A DNA stretch of 64,000 nucleotides from Burkholderiaceae bacterium DAT-1 (GTDB lineage: Bacteria > Pseudomonadota > Gammaproteobacteria > Burkholderiales > Chitinimonadaceae). Each line of letters opens with the position of its first letter. The first letter of the stretch is position 1. Made by a program: the position numbers and the translations under genes. The notes under the pieces are model-generated. The model did not search any database and had not been told where the DNA came from. It was given only the letters and a program-made list of their open reading frames with translations. The stretch is taken from the NCBI GenBank assembly GCA_019084025.1, contig JAHRBI010000001.1, positions 62,001 to 126,000 of the forward strand. Direction: 5' to 3'. Shown piece by piece: positions 52,478-61,764 of this stretch.

Positions 52478-53974
52478 CTAGTTTCCGTCCCCGCCGCGCC
52501 GCTTTTTGCCATTTTTGTCGTCATCACGGGTCGGATCATCTTCCGGACGCAGGTGCCTGTCGCGCTCAACCAGTTTGCGCCAGTCTGCAATTTGTGCATC
52601 CACTGCCGACATCTGGTAAAAATCGCTGCCAAGGCGACGGGCAATCTGTAGTTGCTCGATTGCGGGTACCCACTGCTTGCGCGCCGCATAGAAATCGGCC
52701 TGCGCCTTGTGCATGCGGAAAGTGTCTTTCATCCTGGAATAAATATCGGCCAGACGCTTGTAGAGGTCGGGCTCATCCAGTTTCTGGTCGATAAGGTGTC
52801 GAAGCCGATCTTCGGCGTCCTGCAGCTTACCCTGCTGAATATCGACATCCACCAATCCATACGATGCCGCTAGCGATGAAGGAAAGCGTTCGTGTGCGTC
52901 CTTGTAAAGTGCACGCGCCTCATCCCATTGGTGCTGTTGCAACCGGATCTGCCCGGCCAGCGTCATCAGCATGGGATGACGACGTGGCGCCGCGTTGCGA
53001 GCCAACTCCAACTCCCGCCAGGCCTCTTCCAGCCGGTTTGCACGACTCAAGGCATAGGCAAAGCCATAGTGCTGCGCGGCTTCATCTGCGTATTTCTTCT
53101 GAGCGGTTGTACTGGTGTAAAACGTGAGTGCATCACTTCTACCGAGATAGAGCGTACGCACCTTCTCCCGGACATAACGATAATCTTCGCTGTCCGGCAC
53201 CTGCTTATACGGGAACTGCTCGGCACGCTGCAAGCTGTCGGAAATACGCTCGCTATTGACCGGGTGAGTACGCAAAAATGCCATGGCGCCATTATCGACT
53301 GCCGCATAGAAACGCTGCATTCTGTCAAAAAAGGTAGGCATGGCGCGGCCATCAAATCCGGATTTTTCCAGGACTTGCATACCAATGCGATCTGCTTCGC
53401 GTTCGAAATCACGCGAAAATGAGAGGTAGCTCTGCATCACAGCACTTTGCGAGGTCGCAATTGCTGCTTCGGCAACTGCACCGTTATTGCGCGCAGCCAT
53501 AATGCCTGCCACCAGTCCGGCCAGCGCCAGATACTGTGTCCCCTTCTGACTTTCAAGCATCCGGGCGTAATGATGCTGCGTCACGTGAGATACTTCATGT
53601 GCCAGCACTGCAGCCAATTCGGACTCGTGCTGAGTCAGCACAATCAGCCCGCTATTCACGCACACCACCCCACCGGGAATGGCAAATGCATTGATCTGTG
53701 CATCGTTAAGCACAAAAAAGCGGAAAGGCTGACGGTTATCAGCACTTGCGGATACCAGTGCATACCCGAAACGCTGCATGTAACCCGCAATTTCTGGATC
53801 ATCGACGACATCGCCGGACAATCGCAATTCGAGCGTCACCTGCTCAGCAATTTTTCGTTCATCGTTACCAGATACATCTGCCGCCGCACTGTCCCCCAGA
53901 TCGGGTAAATCACCAGCAAGGACAGCGCTGACCAGCAGTGCCAGCATCAGCATACGGGTAGACTTGGTTTTCAT
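52478..53974 (-). CDS. BepA-like M48 family metalloprotease with TPR repeats
   Basis: The 498-residue periplasmic protein has a signal peptide at about residues 1-21. The M48 zinc motif VLAHEVSHVTQHH lies at about 135-147, with the third ligand in FEREADRIGM. A C-terminal array of TPR-like helices (about 310-480) ends in a charged tail (RPEDDPTRDDDKNGKKRR). BepA-type proteins help assemble or degrade outer-membrane proteins such as LptD. It is convergent with the DUF1841 gene (6 bp apart). Confidence 0.92.
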   Translation of the reverse strand: MKTKSTRMLMLALLVSAVLAGDLPDLGDSAAADVSGNDERKIAEQVTLELRLSGDVVDDPEIAGYMQRFGYALVSASADNRQPFRFFVLNDAQINAFAIPGGVVCVNSGLIVLTQHESELAAVLAHEVSHVTQHHYARMLESQKGTQYLALAGLVAGIMAARNNGAVAEAAIATSQSAVMQSYLSFSRDFEREADRIGMQVLEKSGFDGRAMPTFFDRMQRFYAAVDNGAMAFLRTHPVNSERISDSLQRAEQFPYKQVPDSEDYRYVREKVRTLYLGRSDALTFYTSTTAQKKYADEAAQHYGFAYALSRANRLEEAWRELELARNAAPRRHPMLMTLAGQIRLQQHQWDEARALYKDAHERFPSSLAASYGLVDVDIQQGKLQDAEDRLRHLIDQKLDEPDLYKRLADIYSRMKDTFRMHKAQADFYAARKQWVPAIEQLQIARRLGSDFYQMSAVDAQIADWRKLVERDRHLRPEDDPTRDDDKNGKKRRGGDGN

Positions 53975-54122
53975 GCTGCTTATGATAAGTTCACACTCGA
54001 ATCGGTTCCACCTTTACAACGATTCCGGATGATTTTGCAAAAGCGCATGCGACTTCCCGACATTCAAGCAAGCAATCAATTTACAATCAAATCCTCCTTC
54101 GCACACTGATTTGCCTAACGCC

Positions 54123-55097
54123 ATGCGCACTCATCTGCCCGCAGCCCCCGCCTCAACCTGCCTGAATGGTCAACCTGCGTTTACTGCTTTTTCCGGCACC
54201 ATGCGCGAGGTGAGCTGGCCGGTTCAGGGATTGGGATCTTGGTCAAAACGCTTTCATCATAAGCGCTGGCAATACGCCGCCATCGCGCTGGAGAGCCACT
54301 TTATCGGATTGGCGATTGTAGATGTCGGCTGGACATCCAGCGCTTTTGCCTACGTCTTTGATCGGCAAACACGCGAAGTGGTGGCAGGCATATCCGCGCT
54401 GGGAACCCCGCTTGCATCGACAGTTGTCGGTGATATACCGTTCAGTGATTGCACCTTTACAAAAGGCAGTGAGCAGATCTCTTTTAACCGTGACGGATGT
54501 GCACTGGATATCCACCTACGGGGGAAAAATCTGGTACTGGATGCGCGTGTCAGCCTAGGTAGTGCGCCCATTTTCGGCTGTATTGCACCCGCAAACTGGT
54601 TAGCTCATTCGACACATAAATCCGGCGGACTCAGTACAACTGGCTCACTGGTGCTGCATGGTCGAGATATTGATTTAGATGCTGCAGTCACCAGTCTCGA
54701 CTATTCGAATGGCCTGCTCGCCCACCGCACCCAATGGCAATGGGCCAGCGCACATGGCAGGGAGATCGGTTTTAATCTGCAGGCGGGCTATATGGGTGAA
54801 GCGGAAAATGCAGTATGGCATGCCGGTCGAGTGTGGATGATCGGCGAGGTCGCATTTTCCTTCGATCCAGTGCACCCGCTGAATCCTTGGCAAATACGCG
54901 CCGATGATGGCAGCCTGGATCTAGTCTTCCATCCCGAAGGGGCACGTCGGGAAAACAAGAATCTGATCATTGCCGCCAGCCGCTACATTCAGCCGATCGG
55001 CACATTTACGGGCACACTTCGCGATCCGGACAACGGGCATACCATACAGATAGATCGGCTATGCGGGGTCACGGAAGATCACTCGGCGCGCTGGTAG
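54123..55097 (+). CDS. DUF2804 family protein
   Basis: The 324-residue protein is of unknown function and appears beta-rich. It begins MRTHLPAAPASTCLNGQ. Segments with many Trp (WQWASAHGREIGFNLQAGYMGEAENAVWHAG, and WPVQGLGSWSKRFHHKRWQY near the start) match this family, which I recall as lipocalin-like in fold. No signal peptide or membrane helix is seen. The ATG at 54123 is chosen over a TTG at 54111. Its last 19 bp overlap the SulP gene tail to tail. Confidence 0.8.
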   Translation: MRTHLPAAPASTCLNGQPAFTAFSGTMREVSWPVQGLGSWSKRFHHKRWQYAAIALESHFIGLAIVDVGWTSSAFAYVFDRQTREVVAGISALGTPLASTVVGDIPFSDCTFTKGSEQISFNRDGCALDIHLRGKNLVLDARVSLGSAPIFGCIAPANWLAHSTHKSGGLSTTGSLVLHGRDIDLDAAVTSLDYSNGLLAHRTQWQWASAHGREIGFNLQAGYMGEAENAVWHAGRVWMIGEVAFSFDPVHPLNPWQIRADDGSLDLVFHPEGARRENKNLIIAASRYIQPIGTFTGTLRDPDNGHTIQIDRLCGVTEDHSARW

Positions 55098-56773
55098 GTT
55101 TCGGCGCGGGATTGCGCAATGGCGAGCGCGCCTATGAGGTCATCCTGCACTCCTGCCTCTCCCAGCAGAGCCGATACCCCCGCCTCATCCAGTAAGGCGT
55201 GCATTTCCCAGCCTACACTGGCCAGTATCAGCCGCTTTTGCTGGCCGGTTAGCCTTAAAGCCAATTCTTCTAGCGCCAGCATGCCGGATGTATCCAGCAG
55301 CGTCATCCGGTGCAATTGCACGATGACGGTATGGATGTCATTTGCCCTTGCAGACTGCATGACTTCGTCCAGCTTGCCAGCTGCACCGAAAAACAGCGCA
55401 CCTTCCACGCGATACACCAGTGTGCCGGATGGAATGATCTTGCCGTGAATGGAGTGATGCTCGAACAGATGTGAATGCCCCACATCCAACTGCTGGATAG
55501 TGGTTTGTGCGGCCATGCGCTGAATGAAAAATACCCCCGCCAGCAAGAGTCCAATTTCAATCGCCACAGTTAGGTCAAATAGCACGGTAAGCGCAAAGGT
55601 GAGCGCCAGCAGGAAAGTGTCGCGAACGGGGTAATGCCAAGCCTTGCGAATATCCCAATCGCCCATTTTGATTGAGACGGATACCAGAATCGCAGCCAGT
55701 CCGGCGAGTGGAATATACGCAGCCAGCGGTGCTGCCAGCAGCATCACCAGCAAGACACTGAGCGCATGAATGATGCCCGCAACAGGTGTGCGACCACCGT
55801 TGTGAATATTAGTGGCCGTGCGGGCAATCGCACCCGTTGCTGCAATCCCGCCCAGCAACGGGCTGGCAATATTGGCGATACCCTGCGCAACCAGCTCCTG
55901 ATTGGCATCATGTCGGTCACCGGTCAGCTGATCTGCCACCACCGCACACAATAATGACTCAATGGCACCCAGCATGGCGATTTTGAAGGCCGGAGACAGC
56001 AATTCGGAAAAATGGTGAATATCAAACACCAGCGGTGTAAGCGGCGGTAATCCCTGTGGTATGCCGCCAAATCGACTACCAACGGTTTCAACTGGCAACT
56101 GCAGTCCCCACGCCAATAAAGTTGAACCGATCAGAGCAACAAATGGCGCAGGTAGAACAGCATTCAAGCGCTTCGGCCAGAGCAGAATCAGCAGGAGGCA
56201 CGCACCCGCCAGCGCTAGCGTGACAGGTTTGAATGCAGGTATTGCCGTATGCAACGCGGGAAGCAAATGCCAGACGTCGGAAGGAAGCGGGGTGGGTAAG
56301 CCAACAAAATCACGAATCTGGCTCAAGAAGATGATGACAGCGATGCCGTTTGTGAAGCCTGTAATGATTGGCATCGGGAAAAATTTCATCACATCGCCGG
56401 CACGCACCAGCCCCATGACCAGCAGCATTACCCCTGCCATGACAGTCGCAACCGCCAGATTGACGATACCGTACTGCACAACAATGGCGTGTAGCACCAC
56501 GATATAGGCGCCAGTTGGTCCACCAATCGACAGGCGCGTACCACCCAGTGCGGAAATCAGGAAACCGGCAACAATCGCCGTAAACAAACCTGCCTGCGGC
56601 GGAACGCCACTGGCAATCGCAAAAGCCATGGCAAGCGGCAATGCCACAATTGCTACAGTTAGTCCTGCCCAGAGATCCCCGCGGAAATCCATGACCGAAT
56701 AGGCATGCAGGTACCGGCCAATTGCAGGACGCAGGCCGGGTAATGTAGAGAGTCGTTCGGATAAAGGTGTCAT
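55079..56773 (-). CDS. SulP family anion permease with STAS domain
   Basis: The 564-residue inner-membrane transporter (sulfate, bicarbonate or other anion) starts MTPLSERLSTLPGLR. A core of 10-14 helices includes GLTVAIVALPLAMAFAIASGVPPQAGLFTAIVAG and SIGGPTGAYIVVL. From about residue 440 comes a cytoplasmic STAS domain with the conserved LLDTSGMLALEEL. No carbonic anhydrase gene is adjacent. Separate transcription from the upstream nuclease gene is supported by a strong terminator. Confidence 0.93.
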   Translation of the reverse strand: MTPLSERLSTLPGLRPAIGRYLHAYSVMDFRGDLWAGLTVAIVALPLAMAFAIASGVPPQAGLFTAIVAGFLISALGGTRLSIGGPTGAYIVVLHAIVVQYGIVNLAVATVMAGVMLLVMGLVRAGDVMKFFPMPIITGFTNGIAVIIFLSQIRDFVGLPTPLPSDVWHLLPALHTAIPAFKPVTLALAGACLLLILLWPKRLNAVLPAPFVALIGSTLLAWGLQLPVETVGSRFGGIPQGLPPLTPLVFDIHHFSELLSPAFKIAMLGAIESLLCAVVADQLTGDRHDANQELVAQGIANIASPLLGGIAATGAIARTATNIHNGGRTPVAGIIHALSVLLVMLLAAPLAAYIPLAGLAAILVSVSIKMGDWDIRKAWHYPVRDTFLLALTFALTVLFDLTVAIEIGLLLAGVFFIQRMAAQTTIQQLDVGHSHLFEHHSIHGKIIPSGTLVYRVEGALFFGAAGKLDEVMQSARANDIHTVIVQLHRMTLLDTSGMLALEELALRLTGQQKRLILASVGWEMHALLDEAGVSALLGEAGVQDDLIGALAIAQSRAETYQRAE

Positions 56774-56862
56774 CGTACATCCCGTGGACGTCGATCAGAA
56801 TGCGCCAGCTATATAACAGGCGCGCTTACGTACCCTCTGTCTAGCATAGCGCCGAAACCAAT

Positions 56863-56890
56863 AAAAAACGCGCGGTCAGTTACCGCGCGT
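56863..56890 (-). terminator. Terminator of the S1/P1 nuclease gene
   Basis: A perfect 9-bp stem (ACGCGCGGT / ACCGCGCGT) with a 5-base loop is followed by TTTTT on the minus strand, 24 bp after the nuclease stop. Confidence 0.9.
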
Positions 56891-56914
56891 ACTGAGTTGT
56901 TGCAGGATTGCCGC

Positions 56915-57772
56915 TTAAGGCTTGGCAGCCGACTTTTGTTCGCTTGCCGGATCAAGTGCACGGTTAAGCATGACTGCGATACGTGCACCCGCTTTGACCA
57001 GCTGCATACGGATGACCGGCAGTGCCTGCTGGATATAGGGTGCAGGCAGCCCCGTCAGATTGTTGATCATGGTGTACGGTGCCTCGCACGTAAAATGCGG
57101 CAGTGCTCCATAGACGCGTTCACGCCCAAGTGCGTTATTTTCCTTGAGCCAGGTCGCCACATCATTTGCCTGATACAGCGCAATTCTATCCTTGCCCTGC
57201 TCCATCAGTTCAGCCACATATTCGCCTTCATTCCGGCCACGCATATCGGTACGCACCAGTTGAGTATCCCAGGCGCTATGCAGGTTATCCCAGTTTTTTT
57301 CGCCAAATTTGACCGAATTCCCACCCTTGTCGTGGTTATCCGACGCGTGCAGGGGCTGCTGGATGTCACCGACCATATGCACGATCATTTTCAGGGCTTC
57401 GGTACGATCTTCTTTGCTCTGACTGGCATCTGCCAGGATCGCCATGCTCACCTTGATCCGCTCACTCGCACAGTTGCCGTCCTTGCACTCGTGCGGCTCG
57501 TTGCTGCACACCTCGATATCGTCATAATGCCATTGCGGAGAACCGGGATATTTCCTTGCCAGCGCGGGACGCTCTTCATCCATCCAGGTTGCAGCAGTTG
57601 CCAGATCCGGCACACCGCCCAGCAAATCGGCCACGGCGACTTTTGCGCGCGGTGTCAGCAACTGCTCGGCAATCTGGCCGGTGGCGCGGTGTCCTTCCCG
57701 TCCCCAGGCCAGTGCAGCAGGAGATATCGCGGCGCCAATCAGCGCCATCAGCAAGCCTGTCGCAATCTTCAC
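56915..57772 (-). CDS. Secreted S1/P1-type zinc nuclease
   Basis: The 285-residue protein starts at GTG 57772, with GAGAGG upstream. This gives a clean signal peptide (about 1-22, ending PAALA) and a mature protein beginning WGREGH. An N-terminal Trp is a zinc ligand in this trinuclear-zinc family. Further ligands are visible in ATWMDEERP, WHYDDIEV, HMVGDIQQPLHA and LHSAWDTQL. It should cleave single-stranded DNA or RNA outside the cytoplasm for nutrient recovery. An ATG frame to 57802 adds ten residues and spoils the signal. Confidence 0.92.
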   Translation of the reverse strand: MKIATGLLMALIGAAISPAALAWGREGHRATGQIAEQLLTPRAKVAVADLLGGVPDLATAATWMDEERPALARKYPGSPQWHYDDIEVCSNEPHECKDGNCASERIKVSMAILADASQSKEDRTEALKMIVHMVGDIQQPLHASDNHDKGGNSVKFGEKNWDNLHSAWDTQLVRTDMRGRNEGEYVAELMEQGKDRIALYQANDVATWLKENNALGRERVYGALPHFTCEAPYTMINNLTGLPAPYIQQALPVIRMQLVKAGARIAVMLNRALDPASEQKSAAKP

Positions 57773-57910
57773 TTCTAACCTCTCTGCAATTTCATGCATC
57801 ATTCATGTTGATTGCGTATTGTTGCATTTGTACTGACGCGTTACCATGCGCAATTGCGCGCAATATTTGCGGCGCTGTTTTTACTTCTGATACCGGATTG
57901 CCGTTTATCC

Positions 57911-58522
57911 ATGAAACTGATTGCTTCGCTGACTAGTCCCTATGCCCGGAAGGTGCGTATCGCTTTGATTGAAAAGCGAATCGAATGCCCGCTAGAAGTG
58001 GATATTCCCTGGGAAGCAACCACACATGTGCCTGAGCACAACCCGCTGGGCAAGGTACCGGTGCTGGTATTCGACGATGGCAATACGCTGTTTGATTCGC
58101 GTGTGATCGTGGAATATCTGGATGCGATTTCGCCAGTGAATCAACTGATTCCGAAGGATCACCGTCCCGCCATTGCTGTCAAACGCTGGGAAGCCCTGGC
58201 TGATGGCATTTGCGACGCTGCCGTGGCAGTCTTTCTGGAGCGCAAGCGCCCGGAAACCCTGCGCAGTGAATCGTGGATCGAACGCCAGTTGAGCAAAGTA
58301 AATGCAGGTCTTGCCGCGATGTCGCGCGATCTGGACGACAAGCCGTGGTGTAACGGCGAATCGTTCACGCTGGCGGACATTGCCGTGGGCATGTGTCTGG
58401 GTTATCTGAATTTGCGGTTCAGTGAAATCAACTGGGCCGAGCAGTATCCGAATCTGGCAAGGCACTATGAGAAACTGATGCAACGCCCAGCGTTCATCGA
58501 GACTCAACCGCCAAGCAACTAA
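57911..58522 (+). CDS. Glutathione S-transferase family protein
   Basis: The 203-residue protein starts MKLIASLTSPYARKVRIAL, with a thioredoxin-like N-domain (SPYARK at the active site, GKVPVL cis-Pro loop, DSRVIVEYL). The helical C-domain includes FTLADIAVGMCLGYLNL. It is likely cytosolic and glutathione-dependent; the substrate is unknown. The longer frame upstream to 57812 is rejected because ATG 57911 matches the family start. Confidence 0.93.
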   Translation: MKLIASLTSPYARKVRIALIEKRIECPLEVDIPWEATTHVPEHNPLGKVPVLVFDDGNTLFDSRVIVEYLDAISPVNQLIPKDHRPAIAVKRWEALADGICDAAVAVFLERKRPETLRSESWIERQLSKVNAGLAAMSRDLDDKPWCNGESFTLADIAVGMCLGYLNLRFSEINWAEQYPNLARHYEKLMQRPAFIETQPPSN

Positions 58523-58560
58523 AGCCAGACTGCAAATAAGATCGAAACAGCCGATACTGC

Positions 58561-58585
58561 AAGGGCCGCCGTTTGCGGCCCTTGA
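58561..58585 (+). terminator. Terminator-like hairpin after the glutathione transferase gene
   Basis: A 9-bp stem (AAGGGCCGC / GCGGCCCTT, 5-base loop) lies 38 bp after the stop. The T-run is poor. Confidence 0.55.
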
Positions 58586-58661
58586 TCATTCGGGCGTTGC
58601 CAATTGGCGCACGTTTAATGCGCCATCCACTCGCAGCAGGGGTGCTGCACTGGAGAACATC

Positions 58662-60923
58662 ATGAAATTCCGCTTCCCCGTCGTCATCATTGACGAAGAT
58701 TTCCGCGCCGACAATTCGAGCGGCTTTGGCATTCGCGCGCTGGCGCAGGCCATTGAAACCGAAGGCTTCGAAGTCATCGGCGTGACCAGCTATGGCGACA
58801 TGACAGGCTTCGCGCAGCAGCAGTCGCGCGCCAGTGCCTTCATTTTATCCATCGACGACGAGGAGTTCGTGGGCACCGTGCCCGGCGAAGAAACCCCGGC
58901 CATCCAGCAGCTGCGTGCCTTCATGGAAGAAATCCGCTTCAAGAATGCGGATATCCCGATCTTCCTGTACGGCGAAACCCGCACCACCCGCCACATCCCG
59001 AATGATGTGCTGCGCGAGCTGCATGGTTTCATCCACATGTTCGAAGATACGCCGGAATTCGTGGCGCGCTCGATTGTGCGCGAAGCCCGCCACTATCTGG
59101 ACTCGCTGGCACCGCCCTTTTTCCGCGCCCTGCTGCATTATGCACAGGATGGCTCCTACAGCTGGCACTGCCCGGGTCACTCGGGTGGCGTGGCCTTCCT
59201 GAAGTCGCCTGTTGGCCAGATGTTCCACCAGTTCTTCGGTGAAAACATGCTGCGCGCCGACGTGTGTAACTCGGTTGATGAACTGGGCCAGCTGCTGGAT
59301 CACACCGGCCCGGTCGCTGCATCCGAGCGCAATGCTGCGCGTATCTTCGGCTCGGATCACCTGTTCTTCGTCACCAACGGCACGTCGACCTCCAACAAGA
59401 TGGTCTGGCACGCCACCGTGGCGCCGGGCGATATCGTGGTGGTGGACCGCAACTGCCACAAGTCGATTCTGCATTCGATCATGATGTGCGGCGCAACGCC
59501 CGTCTTCCTGATGCCAACGCGCAACCATTACGGCATTATCGGCCCGATTCCGCTGAGCGAATTCCAGCCGGAAACCATCCAGAAAAAGATCGAAGCCAAT
59601 CCCTTTGCACGCGAGGCACTGGCCAAGCGTCCGGGCAGCAAGCCGCGTATTCTGACCATCACGCAATCGACTTACGACGGCGTGCTGTACAACGTGGAAA
59701 TGATCAAGGAAGTGCTGGGCGACACCATCGACACCCTGCACTTCGATGAAGCCTGGCTGCCACATGCGGCCTTCCACGATTTCTATCGCAATATGCATGC
59801 GATTGGCCGCGACCGCCCGCGTTCCAAGGACGCCATGGTGTTCGCGACGCAGTCGACCCACAAGCTGCTGGCCGGTCTGTCGCAAGCCTCGCAGATTCTC
59901 GTGCAGGAATCGGAAACCCGTCAGCTGGATCGCCATCGCTTCAACGAAGCCTACCTGATGCACACCTCCACGTCGCCACAGTACGCGATTATCGCCAGCT
60001 GCGACGTGGCCGCTGCGATGATGGAAGCCCCTGGCGGTACCGCACTGGTGGAAGAATCCATCGCCGAAGCACTCGACTTCCGCCGCGCCATGCGCAAGGT
60101 GGATGCCGAATACGGCGACAGCTGGTGGTTCAAGGTCTGGGGTCCGGAGTATCTGGCAGAGGAAGGTGTAGGCTCGCGTGAAGACTGGGTACTGCACGCA
60201 GGCGACGACTGGCACGGCTTCGGTAATCTGGCCGACGGCTTCAATATGCTCGACCCGATCAAGGCCACCGTTATCACACCGGGCCTGAATCTGGATGGCG
60301 CATTTGACGCTACCGGCATTCCGGCAGGCATCGTAACCAAGTATCTTGCCGAACATGGCGTGATCGTGGAAAAGACCGGCCTTTACAGCTTCTTCATCAT
60401 GTTCACCATCGGCATCACCAAGGGTCGCTGGAATACACTGGTGACCGAACTGCAACAGTTCAAGGACGACTACGACCAGAACGCCCCGCTGTGGCGCGTG
60501 CTGCCGGAATTCGTGGCCAAGCATCCGCGCTACGAGCGCGTCGGGCTGCGCGATCTGTGCCAGCAGATTCACGAAGTCTATCGCGACAACGACGTGGCGC
60601 GCCTGACCACTGAAATGTATCTAAGCGATATGGTGCCGGCGCTGAAGCCTGCCAAGGCCTTTGCCAAGATGGCGCACCGCGAAATCGAACGCGTGCCGCT
60701 GGACGAACTGGAAGGCCGCATCACCGCTATCCTGCTGACCCCTTATCCGCCGGGCATTCCGCTCTTGATTCCGGGCGAGCGTTTCAACAAGACAATTGTG
60801 GATTACCTGAAGTTTGCTCGCGCCTTCAACGAACGCTTCCCCGGCTTTGAGACCGATATTCACGGTCTGGTGAAGGGTGACGACGGCGTGTACTACGTGG
60901 ATTGTGTCAGTCAGGAAAGCTAA
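58662..60923 (+). CDS. Lysine/arginine/ornithine decarboxylase (fold-type I, wing domain type)
   Basis: The 753-residue PLP enzyme has an N-terminal response-regulator-like wing domain (about 1-130), the core with the Schiff-base Lys in QSTHKLLAGLS (about 400-410), and a C-terminal domain. The length matches inducible and constitutive basic amino acid decarboxylases of the AdiA/LdcC/SpeC group. It yields a polyamine or cadaverine/agmatine. No antiporter gene is adjacent, which suggests a biosynthetic rather than acid-resistance role. GC3 and codon use appear more biased than in the neighbours, as in a well expressed gene. The exact substrate is not assigned. Confidence 0.93.
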   Translation: MKFRFPVVIIDEDFRADNSSGFGIRALAQAIETEGFEVIGVTSYGDMTGFAQQQSRASAFILSIDDEEFVGTVPGEETPAIQQLRAFMEEIRFKNADIPIFLYGETRTTRHIPNDVLRELHGFIHMFEDTPEFVARSIVREARHYLDSLAPPFFRALLHYAQDGSYSWHCPGHSGGVAFLKSPVGQMFHQFFGENMLRADVCNSVDELGQLLDHTGPVAASERNAARIFGSDHLFFVTNGTSTSNKMVWHATVAPGDIVVVDRNCHKSILHSIMMCGATPVFLMPTRNHYGIIGPIPLSEFQPETIQKKIEANPFAREALAKRPGSKPRILTITQSTYDGVLYNVEMIKEVLGDTIDTLHFDEAWLPHAAFHDFYRNMHAIGRDRPRSKDAMVFATQSTHKLLAGLSQASQILVQESETRQLDRHRFNEAYLMHTSTSPQYAIIASCDVAAAMMEAPGGTALVEESIAEALDFRRAMRKVDAEYGDSWWFKVWGPEYLAEEGVGSREDWVLHAGDDWHGFGNLADGFNMLDPIKATVITPGLNLDGAFDATGIPAGIVTKYLAEHGVIVEKTGLYSFFIMFTIGITKGRWNTLVTELQQFKDDYDQNAPLWRVLPEFVAKHPRYERVGLRDLCQQIHEVYRDNDVARLTTEMYLSDMVPALKPAKAFAKMAHREIERVPLDELEGRITAILLTPYPPGIPLLIPGERFNKTIVDYLKFARAFNERFPGFETDIHGLVKGDDGVYYVDCVSQES

Positions 60924-60947
60924 ACCTGATCCCCTGCACCGCAACGC

Positions 60948-60973
60948 AAAAGCCCGTCTATGACGGGCTTTTT
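60948..60973 (+). terminator. Terminator of the decarboxylase gene
   Basis: The 11-bp stem AAAAGCCCGTC / GACGGGCTTTT with a 3-base loop ends in T residues, 25 bp after the stop. It stands before the convergent hypothetical gene. Confidence 0.9.
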
Positions 60974-61003
60974 GTTTGCTGCCGAGTACGCCGCTGCGCA
61001 TGC

Positions 61004-61723
61004 CTATTTGAATAAATGCTTAAATAATCCGCTATCAGGGCAGGTCACCATTGTCTGTGGTCTAGGGCCAAGCCCGAACGGGTGATTGTTCTCAATGACC
61101 ACACAACTCGTTTTGTTTCCAGTCTTTGTTACTGCAAGCACCTGTCCATTCTGCATCTTCAATGTTCGGACTTCGCTATCAATCGTTCCAAATACTTCCT
61201 GGATGTCGGCTGCAAGCTTTTTCCTGCTTTCCGGTTCAGGCAGCGCCTCAGGCTGGCTAGGCAGGCGCGCGCGGTTCCGCATGCCCGCATGAAAGTCCTT
61301 CTGGGGTGCCTCGCCACCAACAGGACTGGCAGGCTGTGCAAATGGATCTTTGATCGTAAACAAGCGCACATTGGGGGCAGTCTCTTGCCGGACTGAATCG
61401 CCTGGCGAGTTTTCCGGCGGCGCATTCTGAACAGGTTGGCTCAGGTGCGCGGGCTGGGATGCCCGTTTCACTGGATGTGACGATATGGTCGTTTCTACTT
61501 GCCGGACAATCCGGGCGACTTCGTGCACCGGCACCTGAACTGCCTCGTCTGGCGCAGCCCTTTTATCCAGCGTCACGTCAAAGCTTGTTTCCTTACCGAT
61601 CTGCACAGTGGGTGTCCAGCGCACATAGGCGAGCAACAGCCCGTGCACAATAACGGACAACGCCAGCGTCAACCAGACCCGGCGGGGGATGGACTCAAGG
61701 GGAAAAGGGGCGGTTGCGGACAT
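61004..61723 (-). CDS. Hypothetical single-pass membrane protein with TonB-like N-terminal layout
   Basis: The 239-residue protein is not recognised. It has a short basic cytoplasmic start, one hydrophobic helix at about residues 19-34 (LTLALSVIVHGLLLAYV, reminiscent of TonB anchors), and a Pro/Gln-rich disordered region (about 75-150). The C-terminal ~85 residues have a small compact look (LAADIQEVFGTIDSEVRTL, VLAVTKTGNKTSCVVIENNHPFG, CPDSGLFKHLFK) with two Cys. No TonB C-terminal domain is seen. ATG at 61723 is chosen over an upstream TTG. It lies 40 bp after the response regulator gene on the same strand. Confidence 0.65.
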   Translation of the reverse strand: MSATAPFPLESIPRRVWLTLALSVIVHGLLLAYVRWTPTVQIGKETSFDVTLDKRAAPDEAVQVPVHEVARIVRQVETTISSHPVKRASQPAHLSQPVQNAPPENSPGDSVRQETAPNVRLFTIKDPFAQPASPVGGEAPQKDFHAGMRNRARLPSQPEALPEPESRKKLAADIQEVFGTIDSEVRTLKMQNGQVLAVTKTGNKTSCVVIENNHPFGLGPRPQTMVTCPDSGLFKHLFK

Positions 61724-61764
61724 GATGGACTTGGAATCACATCCGCCTGACAAGTTCCGGAAGA

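Noticed and set aside
58845-60572. A 575-residue minus-strand frame opposite the decarboxylase
   Set aside because: The decarboxylase is unmistakable on the other strand. The mirror frame is His/Gln-rich and low in plausible structure, as expected from antisense of GC-biased codons.
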